Assembly: GCA_946480085.1 (NCBI GenBank)
Contig: CAMLHZ010000005.1
Location: 1-64,000, forward strand
Source of the DNA: an uncultured Flavobacteriales bacterium
GTDB lineage: Bacteria; Bacteroidota; Bacteroidia; Flavobacteriales; Crocinitomicaceae
Reading direction: 5' to 3'
DNA length: 64,000 bases
Made by a program: the position numbers and the translations under genes. The notes below the pieces were generated by a model, which ran no database searches, was not told where the DNA came from, and worked only from the letters and a program-made list of their open reading frames with translations. Positions 25,068 to 32,553 of the stretch are shown here, one piece after another (positions within the stretch are counted from its first letter, which is position 1; each line of letters opens with the position of its first letter).

Positions 25068-25277
25068 ATGGATAAAAATGAACTATTGCTGAAACTAGGC
25101 GAACGAGTTAAAGAAATTCGAAATCAAAAGGGATTAACACAAACTGAACTTGCAAATAAGATTGGTAAAGACCATCCAAGCATTAACAAGTTGGAAAATG
25201 GAAAGGTAAATCCGAGTTACTATTTTCTGTATGAAGTTGCACAGGGATTAGAAGTAGATATAAAAGACCTTATTTAA
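25068..25277 (+). CDS. XRE-family HTH transcription regulator
   Basis: 69 residues from the ATG at 25068. LGERVKEIRNQKGLTQTELA, NKIGKDHPSINKLENGKVNP and YEVAQGLEVDIKDLI are a complete HTH_3/Cro-C1 domain and nothing else. Such regulators bind as dimers to short palindromes; two candidate sites lie just upstream. It is divergent from the transposase-side operon and may limit its expression. The frame extends upstream of the ATG, but the upstream part would overlap the operators and is not expected to be translated. The next passenger gene starts 5 bp downstream. Confidence 0.85.
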   Translation: MDKNELLLKLGERVKEIRNQKGLTQTELANKIGKDHPSINKLENGKVNPSYYFLYEVAQGLEVDIKDLI

Positions 25278-25282
25278 TCGCT

Positions 25283-25627
25283 ATGGAACTAAAAGAATTC
25301 GTTACTCAAACACTCACTCAAATTATTGAGGGAATAAAAGATGCTCAAGAACAAACTAAAGACTCTGGTGCATTAATAAACCCGAAAACCTACGGAGATA
25401 CGGGGTTGATAGTTGAAGGCACTAAGAGCGAGATTCGCAACGTTCAATCCGTTAAGATGAATGTAGCTTTAACTGTTACGGAAAATTCAGGAAATAAATC
25501 AGGAATAGGCGTTGTAGCATCTGTATTCAAGGCTGGGGTTTCTAAAGAGGATTCAGACACCAATACTACAACCAGTCATATAGAGTTTAATATACCAGTT
25601 TCATTTCCTATTTCAGAAAACAAGTAG
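25283..25627 (+). CDS. Passenger gene: uncharacterised protein with MELKEFV opening
   Basis: 114 residues. It opens MELKEFVTQTLTQIIEGIKD, an amphipathic helix, followed by GALINPKTYGDTG and a beta segment VQSVKMNVALTVTEN. A glycine-rich turn GNKSGIGVVASVFKAG and a final strand SHIEFNIPVSFP complete it. I recall small proteins with this layout (helix, then GGIGVVS-type turn, then I.F..P) scattered in many bacteria, often near mobile genes, with no function assigned. It lies 5 bp after the XRE gene and is likely cotranscribed with it. Confidence 0.6.
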   Translation: MELKEFVTQTLTQIIEGIKDAQEQTKDSGALINPKTYGDTGLIVEGTKSEIRNVQSVKMNVALTVTENSGNKSGIGVVASVFKAGVSKEDSDTNTTTSHIEFNIPVSFPISENK

Positions 25628-25677
25628 AACTTTTAAAGTAATTCCTATATTCGAAGTTCACTATTAAAACACTGAAT

Positions 25678-25896
25678 ATGAATGTAGATAACGAAATCAC
25701 AAACATGGTCAACCTTATAGCTTTGAAATCTCAGATTGATGCTATTAAAGAAGCCCTTAACACTGAACAAAAGGAAGTGTATAACGCTAGTATGAAGTCA
25801 AAAATGGAGGACTTTATTTCTTCTGACTTTTATCAGTCGATACCGACTCAAAAGCAGAATGAAGTTTCCGATCTCTTTTCAAAAACTCTTCTTTAA
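25678..25896 (+). CDS. Passenger gene: small helical protein
   Basis: 72 residues, acidic, all helix: ITNMVNLIALKSQIDAIKEA and NTEQKEVYNASMKSKMEDFI, then SDFYQSIPTQKQNEVSDLFS. No family recognised. It has no signal. It starts 50 bp after the MELKEFV gene. A minus-strand frame at 25814-25957 overlaps its last 80 bp. Confidence 0.5.
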   Translation: MNVDNEITNMVNLIALKSQIDAIKEALNTEQKEVYNASMKSKMEDFISSDFYQSIPTQKQNEVSDLFSKTLL

Positions 25897-25957
25897 TTTC
25901 TTCTTGAATAATCGGTCTGATCAACGGAGCGATTATTCTTCTAAGTATTCTTTTCAT
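25814..25957 (-). CDS. Possible small basic protein, antisense to the gene at 25678
   Basis: 47 residues on the minus strand from the ATG at 25957: MKRILRRIIAPLIRPIIQEE, then IKEEFLKRDRKLHSAFE. It is amphipathic and basic at the start. An A/T-rich stretch lies before the ATG. Because it overlaps a plausible + strand gene by 83 bp, one of the two may be a false frame. The regular RRII..LIRPII pattern favours it being real, but the evidence is weak. Confidence 0.35.
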   Translation of the reverse strand: MKRILRRIIAPLIRPIIQEEIKEEFLKRDRKLHSAFESVSTDKSQKK

Positions 25958-25975
25958 ATTGTAAAATTTTAAGGG

Positions 25976-26299
25976 ATGAGTAATAACAAGGATCGACACA
26001 ACATACTGAAACACTTATATAAAGAGTGTAACAAGGAACATCATGAAGTGAAGGGATTTGAGGCGGAAGAACTCATTAGAGAGCTAAGATTAGAAATTGC
26101 CGATGGTGTTGCTATACTCCACGAATTTATAGACAAAGAGTATATTACTAGAAGCCAAGACCTAATCTACATTGACGTCAAAGGGGTATGTGCTTTTAAA
26201 GACAAAACTTATCTTAACAAACTATGGTATAGGAGTTGGTCGAATTGGTTGGCTATTGTTGCAATGATAATCTCTATTATTGCCTTATTTCGCCCTTAA
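25976..26299 (+). CDS. Passenger gene: winged-helix-like protein with a C-terminal membrane anchor
   Basis: 107 residues. The first 75 are helical with a small beta hairpin (HNILKHLYKECNKEHHEVKG, EELIRELRLEIADGVAILHE, DLIYIDVKGVCAF), close to a winged-helix shape. The end, WSNWLAIVAMIISIIALFRP, is one membrane segment with an outside tail of three residues. So it looks like a tail-anchored cytosolic domain. It is the last gene of the element and its stop is 9 bp from the right inverted repeat. It could be part of a membrane-acting system, which is an inference only. Confidence 0.55.
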   Translation: MSNNKDRHNILKHLYKECNKEHHEVKGFEAEELIRELRLEIADGVAILHEFIDKEYITRSQDLIYIDVKGVCAFKDKTYLNKLWYRSWSNWLAIVAMIISIIALFRP

Positions 26300-26308
26300 C
26301 TTGATTTT

Positions 26309-26332
26309 GGGTTACACAACCCGTTCGTTACC
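26309..26332 (-). repeat. Right terminal inverted repeat of the transposon
   Basis: 24 bp ending CCCGTTCGTTACC, the exact reverse complement of 22820-22843. AAAATTAA follows at 26333-26340 as the second copy of the target duplication. The ATG of the host lipoprotein gene is 17 bp after the element. Confidence 0.95.
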
Positions 26333-26349
26333 AAAATTAAATTAGACGT

Positions 26350-26793
26350 ATGAAAGATCAACTATTCAAATCGCTTATCATTTTTACCAGCTGTTTTTCA
26401 GTTTGGTGTCTAATGAGTTTTTGCACTCAGAATAAACCTTCAACCAAAGATCAGGCAATGATTGTTGCACAGCAATTTTTAATTGACAACGGTTATACGA
26501 GTCTTCCTGGAGATGAATCAAAGATCCAATACGAATTAATGGAAGGTGGCGAATCGGCTGAAAAGATCTTCTCACAGAGAAAGAACACACTGAGTCCTTT
26601 GGCTTATTATTACGATGAATCGGAAACCGAATGGAGTTTTGGATTCCTTTCTACAAAGGTGAAAGTAGAAGAATTGTCTGCTGAAGATTGGAAAACAGAT
26701 TTGAAAGGGCGGGTAGTCATCGTTTCAAAAGCAACCGGTGAATGCAGAATGGCACATAAAGATCCATTGTTTTCCCATTTCACAAAACTGTAA
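26350..26793 (+). CDS. Putative lipoprotein with a NTF2-like/uncharacterised domain
   Basis: 147 residues. A long hydrophobic start ends in LMSFC, a possible lipobox with C25. The mature part is MIVAQQFLIDNGYTSLPGDE, then LMEGGESAEKIFSQRKNTL, SPLAYYYDESETEWSFGFLS and KATGECRMAHKDPLF. I recall small families with the Q-F-I..NGYT.. opening, without a function. The transposon sits only 17 bp before the start codon, so the original upstream region is displaced. Another lipoprotein gene starts about 20 bp after it. Confidence 0.6.
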   Translation: MKDQLFKSLIIFTSCFSVWCLMSFCTQNKPSTKDQAMIVAQQFLIDNGYTSLPGDESKIQYELMEGGESAEKIFSQRKNTLSPLAYYYDESETEWSFGFLSTKVKVEELSAEDWKTDLKGRVVIVSKATGECRMAHKDPLFSHFTKL

Positions 26794-26813
26794 TTGACTT
26801 AATGTTTCAATTC

Positions 26814-27374
26814 ATGAAATCCACTCACTTTTTTGTTCCCTCAATTATTCTGTATTTCCTCATTTCCTGTGGTCAGAACAAAGTCCCGAAAACTGAAAAG
26901 CAAGAAGAAATTGAACCGATTCGACTTTCAGAGTCTGATCATTCAGCCAAAAAGGAAACTGCATCTGGCTATGATGTACTGAAATTGAGTGAGTTAATTC
27001 CAATTGACACTATCAATCCAACAAGTAAGAATGTTTATGAGAAATACGGATTGGAATTCTCGGGTAATTGCTACGACTGTGATTTGGCGGAGATTCGAAT
27101 CTCGAGAAATTCACTGTATTTTGTGAATGTTTGTGCTGAAAGTGAAAACCTCGCATGGCCGATTTTAGAAACCAAGCCATCTCCTAACCAAGTCATTTAC
27201 AAAACAAGAGACTACGATTTCATTTTTACGGAAATAGACAAAGCCCCCGTTTACGAGCTTCAAGTGAAACGAAAAGAATGGCCGTTTGAAAATTTAAGGG
27301 TTTCCAGTTGGTATACAACCAAAACAGCGCTCAAGAAGTTTAAAAGTCATGATTGTGGTGATTTTGACGGGTAG
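26814..27374 (+). CDS. Lipoprotein of unknown function
   Basis: 186 residues from the ATG at 26814; an ATG at 26802 is also in frame. Lipobox LISC puts the lipid on C19. After a charged linker the domain has LEFSGNCYDCDLAEIRIS and YFVNVCAESENLAWP, with four Cys that could pair, then VIYKTRDYDFIFTEIDKAP and SSWYTTKTALKKFKSHDCG. No family recognised. It follows another lipoprotein, so the two may be a unit at the membrane. Confidence 0.6.
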   Translation: MKSTHFFVPSIILYFLISCGQNKVPKTEKQEEIEPIRLSESDHSAKKETASGYDVLKLSELIPIDTINPTSKNVYEKYGLEFSGNCYDCDLAEIRISRNSLYFVNVCAESENLAWPILETKPSPNQVIYKTRDYDFIFTEIDKAPVYELQVKRKEWPFENLRVSSWYTTKTALKKFKSHDCGDFDG

Positions 27375-27427
27375 ATCAGTAAACAACCAGAGTAAATGGC
27401 TAACTTTATTTCTTCAAAAGCGAGAGC

Positions 27428-27943
27428 ATGTTAGCAGAATTATTAGCGGATAAAACACTAAAAGCAAAAGAGAAAACCGAAATGCTTGGTCGACTTTTGT
27501 TAACGAAAAAAATCACTTGTGATGAATTGATAGATTTCGCTAAGACAGCAAAAGATCCGGTAAAAGCAACCTGTATTGAAGCTCTGGAATTTACAACTAA
27601 ACTTCAACCAAATCTGATCAATGAAAATGCCTTTCGTTTTGTAATTGAAACGCTTACATCTCAAGCTCCACGTGTGAAATGGGAAAGTGCAAAGGTGATT
27701 GGAAATACGGCGCATCTTTTTTCATCTGACCTGAATGATGCAATCAACCATTTATTGGACAATTCAGAACACGAAGGAACAGTTGTACGTTGGAGTGCGG
27801 CCTTTGCTTTAGGAGAGATTTTGAAATTGAAAACACCAGTCAATTCAGATTTAATGCAGGCAATAGAAGTGATTATTGAGCGTGAAGAAAAGAACAGCAT
27901 TAAAAAAATCTACCTCGATGCCATTAAAAAGACCTCAAAATAA
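27428..27943 (+). CDS. HEAT-repeat protein
   Basis: 171 residues, no signal. Several helix pairs are visible, with the key blocks ELIDFAKTAKDPVKATCIEA, FVIETLTSQAPRVKWESAKV and EGTVVRWSAAFALGEILKL. These are HEAT/PBS-lyase-like repeats, which form a curved scaffold for protein binding. Short Bacteroidota proteins of this design are common and of unknown role. It stands alone, 100 bp before the hybrid kinase. Confidence 0.75.
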   Translation: MLAELLADKTLKAKEKTEMLGRLLLTKKITCDELIDFAKTAKDPVKATCIEALEFTTKLQPNLINENAFRFVIETLTSQAPRVKWESAKVIGNTAHLFSSDLNDAINHLLDNSEHEGTVVRWSAAFALGEILKLKTPVNSDLMQAIEVIIEREEKNSIKKIYLDAIKKTSK

Positions 27944-28045
27944 GTAACTTAAAAATCCAGTTCTTAACCGAAATGTATTGTTTGTTTATCTCAGACGTTT
28001 TGGACATTTTATTTCCTTATTTTCGTAGAAGCACAGATTCGGTAA

Positions 28046-30616
28046 ATGTTCGGTAGGTTAAGGATTATTATAACTTTTTCTTTAAGTATTTTAATACTTG
28101 CACTTGTTGGCGCGTATGCATATCAAAGTACAAAGCGGTACAAAGAATCATCAGAATGGGTTAGTCACACCCAGCAAGTAATTACCGAAGCTCAGGCCAT
28201 TTTACTTCAGGTACAGGATATTGAAACCGCTCAGCGTGGCTTTGTAATTTCTGATAACAACGAATTTCTCGTTCCGTATAATAAAGGTTTAATCAATTTA
28301 CCCATTGCTTACAGACATTTGGATAAGCTGATTAGTGACAACCCATCACAGCGAAAATTGTTTGCTGAAACCTATAAGCAAATTCAGAAGAAATGCGCTT
28401 TCGCTAAGAAGGTTGTGAATACGCGATCAAATAGCGGTTTTGAAGATGCTCAAAAGTTAGTGATCTCAGGGACAGGTGAGAATTTGATGGTGGAAATCAG
28501 GTCTTCAATTGAAAAGTTTATAACGAATGAGCGGTTATTTCTTTCCAAACGTCTCCATGCGGCCAGCTTACATTTTGAAACTACCATAAACGTTATTCTG
28601 GTGAGTATTATTCTTGCCATTCTATTCATTGTCATTACGTTATATTTCTATCTAAAGGACCATAATCGTCGCCTGCGCTCTGAAAAGCAAGTGAAAGATA
28701 GCGAACAGCGGGTGAAGAAATTTTTGGAAAGTCTTCCTTTGGGAGTCTACGTTCTTGGTGCCGATAGAACTCCATATTATTCGAATACTCAATCTGTAAA
28801 AATTCTCGGACCTGGAGTTGAGGTGAATACTTACGAGAATTTGCGAAACATTTATAAATCATTCGTTATTGGTACAGATGAGCCTTATCCTGCCGAGCGA
28901 AGAGCTATTCTTCGTGCATTGAAAGGTGAAACAAATATCGTGGTTGAAGATCTGGAAGTGGAGCGTGATGGAATACGAGTGCCGTTGAGAATAAACGCAA
29001 CCAATATCACCGATGAAAACGGAAGAATAGAATACGCAATTGCTGTTTTTGAAGACATAACAGAAGTAAAAGAGGCCGAGAATAAACTGCGCGAAGCCAA
29101 GAAAATGGCAGAAGAATCGTCGCAATTAAAAGAAGCCTTCCTTGCGAATATGAGCCATGAAATTCGAACACCAATGAATGCGATTATTGGTTTTACGGAT
29201 CTGTTGCTGAAGAAAAAACTGGACGAAGAAGAACAGAGCTATGTGCAAACCATTAAGTCCTCAGGAGAGAATTTACTTCGCATTATCAATGATGTACTGG
29301 ATATTTCAAAGATCGAATCAGGATTGATGACCTTCGAATTGCATCCGATAAACATTACAGAACTTTTCGCTTCTATTCAGGTAATGTTTGCGCAACAAGC
29401 AAAAGACAAGCAGCTCCGGTTGTCATTCAATACAGATGAGAGAATTCCGGGTACCATTTTGGGTGATCCAACGCGTTTGACACAGATCATCATCAATCTT
29501 TTGGGCAATGCACTCAAATTCACACGTTCCGGTTCTGTTGATGTTTCAGCGAAATTGGTAACAAAGGAGGAAGCTTCCGTTCAAATCGAATTTGTTGTAA
29601 AGGATACCGGAATTGGAATTTCCGATAGTAAGATAGAAAGCATTTTTGAACGTTTTACACAGGCAGAATCACATACAACCAGAAAGTATGGAGGAACCGG
29701 ACTTGGGTTGAGTATTGTAAAGCAATTGGTTGAGCTTCAAGGAGGAAGTATCGGAATTAAAAGCGTGATCGACCAGGGCTCTGAATTCAGTTTTGTATTG
29801 TCATTCAATGTTTCCAACGAGATTTTGGAGAAAAAGGTGAAATCATACACCGAAGAAGAAGTTCAGGAATTGAGTAAGCTAAGTATTTTGGTTGTTGAAG
29901 ACAGCAAGGTGAATATCAAATACATCCGTGCATTGTTTGAAAATCACGGAATTACAGCCTCTTATGCCGAAAATGGAAAAATTGCAGTTGAAATAATGAG
30001 CAAGCAAAAGGTTGATCTTGTTTTGATGGATATTGAAATGCCAGAAATGAACGGTTACGATACAACTGCTTATATACGACAAACAATGAACAGCACCGTT
30101 CCAATTGTTGCTATGACTGCACATACAATGGCTGGAGAACGTGAAAAGTGTATCCAAATGGGAATGAACGCATATTTGTCGAAGCCCATATTAGAAGACA
30201 TATTATTGAAAAAAATGATTCAGGTTGGCCTGAAAACAAAACACAATGAACCCATGAGCGAAGAAATGAACAAACTGGTTGACCTTACTTTCCTGGAGCA
30301 GACAATGCGCGGAAACAAAAAGATAATTCTGGACACCATCAACGTGTTTCTTGAAGAAGTGCCTCAAGATTTAACCGATATCGAGGAAAGTGTGAAAGAA
30401 GAAAATTTTTCCGGGATTCAACGAGGAAGCCACAGAATGAAATCTTCCATTTACATTTTGGGAATCAGTAAAATATCCGAAATTCTTAATGAAATGGAGA
30501 AGCTTGCACTAGCTGAAACCGATTTTTCCCGTATAGTTGAGTTGAAAAATGAACTAGTTTTACTATTTAATCAGACCATTATTGAGCTGAATGAGATGAA
30601 GCATCAATATGAATAA
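28046..30616 (+). CDS. CHASE3-PAS hybrid sensor histidine kinase with receiver and HPt domains
   Basis: 856 residues. Membrane helices flank a CHASE3 sensor (about 36-175, with QDIETAQRGFVISDNNEFL). A PAS domain follows (about 220-335). HisKA holds H371 in MSHEIRTPMNAI, and HATPase_c has the N-box NLLGNALKFT and the G-boxes DTGIGISD and GGTGLGLSIV. The receiver has D662 in LMDIEMPEMNG, and the HPt has H796 in GSHRMKSS. All relay residues are present, so a full phosphorelay is possible within one chain. The signal is unknown. The separate receiver 2 bp downstream is its likely output. Confidence 0.93.
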   Translation: MFGRLRIIITFSLSILILALVGAYAYQSTKRYKESSEWVSHTQQVITEAQAILLQVQDIETAQRGFVISDNNEFLVPYNKGLINLPIAYRHLDKLISDNPSQRKLFAETYKQIQKKCAFAKKVVNTRSNSGFEDAQKLVISGTGENLMVEIRSSIEKFITNERLFLSKRLHAASLHFETTINVILVSIILAILFIVITLYFYLKDHNRRLRSEKQVKDSEQRVKKFLESLPLGVYVLGADRTPYYSNTQSVKILGPGVEVNTYENLRNIYKSFVIGTDEPYPAERRAILRALKGETNIVVEDLEVERDGIRVPLRINATNITDENGRIEYAIAVFEDITEVKEAENKLREAKKMAEESSQLKEAFLANMSHEIRTPMNAIIGFTDLLLKKKLDEEEQSYVQTIKSSGENLLRIINDVLDISKIESGLMTFELHPINITELFASIQVMFAQQAKDKQLRLSFNTDERIPGTILGDPTRLTQIIINLLGNALKFTRSGSVDVSAKLVTKEEASVQIEFVVKDTGIGISDSKIESIFERFTQAESHTTRKYGGTGLGLSIVKQLVELQGGSIGIKSVIDQGSEFSFVLSFNVSNEILEKKVKSYTEEEVQELSKLSILVVEDSKVNIKYIRALFENHGITASYAENGKIAVEIMSKQKVDLVLMDIEMPEMNGYDTTAYIRQTMNSTVPIVAMTAHTMAGEREKCIQMGMNAYLSKPILEDILLKKMIQVGLKTKHNEPMSEEMNKLVDLTFLEQTMRGNKKIILDTINVFLEEVPQDLTDIEESVKEENFSGIQRGSHRMKSSIYILGISKISEILNEMEKLALAETDFSRIVELKNELVLLFNQTIIELNEMKHQYE

Positions 30617-30618
30617 TT

Positions 30619-31041
30619 ATGAGTTTTTTAAAGAAGTTGTTTAAACCAAAAACGGAGCGTACCGGGTTGGTTTTTGTGGTAGAGGATAACAAGGTGTATT
30701 CAGAAGCATTGAAAGCGTATTTAAGCGTTGAAATACCTGCGATTACAGAAGTTAAAACATTTCCGGTTGGAGAAACCTGTTTGATGGAATTGCATAAAAA
30801 TCCGGATATGATCATCATCGATCATTTTCTGGATTCTAGATTTTACGATGCTGAACCAGGTTTGGAGATCATCAAAAAGATCAGAGCGGAAAAACCAGAA
30901 GTGAACATCATCGTTCTTAGTTCACAACAAGATATTGATGTGATTCTGGAGATGGTGAAAAAATACAATTGCAGCTTCGTTCAAAAAGACGAGAACGCCT
31001 TCGGAAAAGTAGGTGAATTGGTGCGAGAAGCGCTGGCCTAG
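30619..31041 (+). CDS. Single-domain response regulator
   Basis: 140 residues, a receiver only. GLVFVVEDNKVYSEALKAYL has the acidic pair, IIIDHFLDSR the phosphoacceptor D68, IIVLSSQQD the switch Ser/Thr and FVQKDEN the Lys. A short basic start (LKKLFKPKTE) precedes it. There is no DNA-binding output, so it acts by protein contact, as in chemotaxis or phosphorelays. It starts 2 bp after the hybrid kinase and is probably phosphorylated through its HPt domain. Confidence 0.88.
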   Translation: MSFLKKLFKPKTERTGLVFVVEDNKVYSEALKAYLSVEIPAITEVKTFPVGETCLMELHKNPDMIIIDHFLDSRFYDAEPGLEIIKKIRAEKPEVNIIVLSSQQDIDVILEMVKKYNCSFVQKDENAFGKVGELVREALA

Positions 31042-31043
31042 CA

Positions 31044-31121
31044 AGTTCAGAATAAGTTCAAAAGGATTAAAAGTTTAATTCATTTTTGAACCATTTGAAC
31101 TTTTTTGAATATCTTGAACAT
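31044..31121. repeat. Inverted repeat built from GTTCA/TGAAC words
   Basis: The left arm has AGTTCAGAATAAGTTCAAAA and the right has TTTGAACCATTTGAAC, then TTTTGAATATCTTGAAC. Each arm is made of repeated 9- to 11-base words, and the arms are inverted to one another. It lies between the receiver gene and a DinB gene. It is the same design as the ACATAG elements but uses a different word. Confidence 0.7.
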
Positions 31122-31127
31122 GTTGTT

Positions 31128-31571
31128 ATGATTGAAAAAAGCATTTCCAGATTAAAGCACTTGATTCAGGTAATTCCTGAAAAACTTTCGGCTATTAATG
31201 AGTCCGATTTTTCGTTCAAACCAACTCCTGAAAAATGGAGCAAAAAAGAAATTCTTGGACATTTGATTGATAGCGCAACAAACAATCATCAGCGTTTTGT
31301 CCGCGGACAATTTGAAGAAATACCTGCAGGAAGTGCTTATGCTCAAAACGAATGGGTAAAGTATAGTTTCTACCAGGAAATGGATGCAAAACACCTGATC
31401 GCCTTCTGGAAAATGTACAATCAACATTTGGTAGAGATCATGAAACGAATTCCTGCTTCAGCTTTCTCCAATGAGATTAAGATTCGTGAAGATTATGCTA
31501 CGCTGGAATTCCTGATTATCGATTATGTGGAGCATCAGGAACATCATTTGCGGCAGATTGTTTCCTACTGA
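31128..31571 (+). CDS. DinB-family protein
   Basis: 147 residues from the ATG at 31128; a TTG at 31086 lies in a repeat. The four-helix DinB fold is seen in LKHLIQVIPEKLSAINESDF, KPTPEKWSKKEILGHLIDSA, FWKMYNQHLVEIMKRI and FLIIDYVEHQEHHLRQI. The histidines H53-like in GHLID and H-x-x-H in VEHQEHHL bind a metal in family members. Metal-dependent hydrolase or thiol transferase functions are assumed for this family. First of three DinB proteins in the window. Confidence 0.85.
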   Translation: MIEKSISRLKHLIQVIPEKLSAINESDFSFKPTPEKWSKKEILGHLIDSATNNHQRFVRGQFEEIPAGSAYAQNEWVKYSFYQEMDAKHLIAFWKMYNQHLVEIMKRIPASAFSNEIKIREDYATLEFLIIDYVEHQEHHLRQIVSY

Positions 31572-31590
31572 TTTTTGGTAACTTAGAGTT

Positions 31591-32529
31591 ATGAAAAGGA
31601 ATCTAACCAATCGTTTTTCAAAAGTTGTAAAAGCATATTCGCTGTTGGTTTGCTTTCTGTTTATTTGTTTATTTGGGTTTTCTAATCATGAACGCCAACG
31701 TAAAGACATATTATATTATAAAAACGATACGTTACAGTTGCGCAAAATTCATGTAGACGAAATTCTGAATAAGATTAACAAACAGAAGAGATTTCTACCT
31801 ATGAAATCTGGTATAGAAGGTAATCAATATACTGCTCATTGGAAAATCGAAAACAACCAGCTTTACCTTATTAGAATAACCAATCGTATTTCTGGTGACT
31901 GTATTGATTTAAAGGAAGCCGATACATTGAATTTGAAATTGGCGTTTCGAAAAGAATTTGTAAATGGACTTGTAGGATTCACTAATTGCAAGGAAATACT
32001 TCATGCAACCGATGGAAAACAATTAAGATTGTACGCAAATACTATTATTACGAATTTGACTGACTACCATTTTGAAGTCGAAAACGGAAAAATAATTAGT
32101 ACAGATTCTGTCGTACACTATATGGATGATTCGAAAAAGTTAGATCGAAAAACAGAGATTGATATGTCAATTTATCTATATAAATTGATTGTGAATAATA
32201 CGATTATAAAGAATACAGACTCATTGCCAGATGATTTTGGCATTGGTTTAATTATAGTGTTTGATTCACACGGTGATTTTGTCAGTTTTGATGTTCAACC
32301 GACTCAAATTTTGAACAAGGAAACAGGTGAGTATTTAGAGTTAGTTGATTGGAAGACATATTTCCTCGATTTTTCAAAAGTCGAAGAGGAGTTGAGAAAA
32401 TTGGTTTGGGATGAAATGCCAGGAATGTTTGAAGATCGTATTGAACTTGGCTTTCAATATTCCAAAGAAAAGAAAAGACTAATTGGAACTTTAGAAGGCG
32501 CTGAACGAGCTGCGTATAGACCATTTTAA
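31591..32529 (+). CDS. Large exported or anchored protein of unknown function
   Basis: 312 residues. A basic start is followed by one hydrophobic segment (YSLLVCFLFICLFGF) that could be a signal peptide or an anchor. The rest is soluble with the blocks YYKNDTLQLRKIHVDEILNK, YTAHWKIENNQLYLIRITN, NTIITNLTDYHFEVENGKII and VWDEMPGMFEDRIELGFQYS. I recall related Bacteroidota proteins annotated only as hypothetical. It is a single gene between a DinB gene and a VOC gene. Confidence 0.5.
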   Translation: MKRNLTNRFSKVVKAYSLLVCFLFICLFGFSNHERQRKDILYYKNDTLQLRKIHVDEILNKINKQKRFLPMKSGIEGNQYTAHWKIENNQLYLIRITNRISGDCIDLKEADTLNLKLAFRKEFVNGLVGFTNCKEILHATDGKQLRLYANTIITNLTDYHFEVENGKIISTDSVVHYMDDSKKLDRKTEIDMSIYLYKLIVNNTIIKNTDSLPDDFGIGLIIVFDSHGDFVSFDVQPTQILNKETGEYLELVDWKTYFLDFSKVEEELRKLVWDEMPGMFEDRIELGFQYSKEKKRLIGTLEGAERAAYRPF

Positions 32530-32553
32530 TTTCGAATTTATAAAACAAGCACT

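Larger units (their letters stand above)
22820..26332. mobile_element. IS1595/ISXO2-type transposon with passenger genes, 3,513 bp
   Basis: Both ends are perfect 24-bp inverted copies: 22820-22843 begins GGTAACGAACGGG and 26309-26332 ends CCCGTTCGTTACC. The 8 bases outside each end are identical (AAAATTAA, 22812-22819 and 26333-26340), as expected of the 8-bp target duplication of the IS1595 family. Inside is a complete ISXO2-like transposase on the minus strand, with other genes on both strands, most without recognised function. Because ends, duplication and transposase are all intact, the element seems recent and possibly active. Confidence 0.93.
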
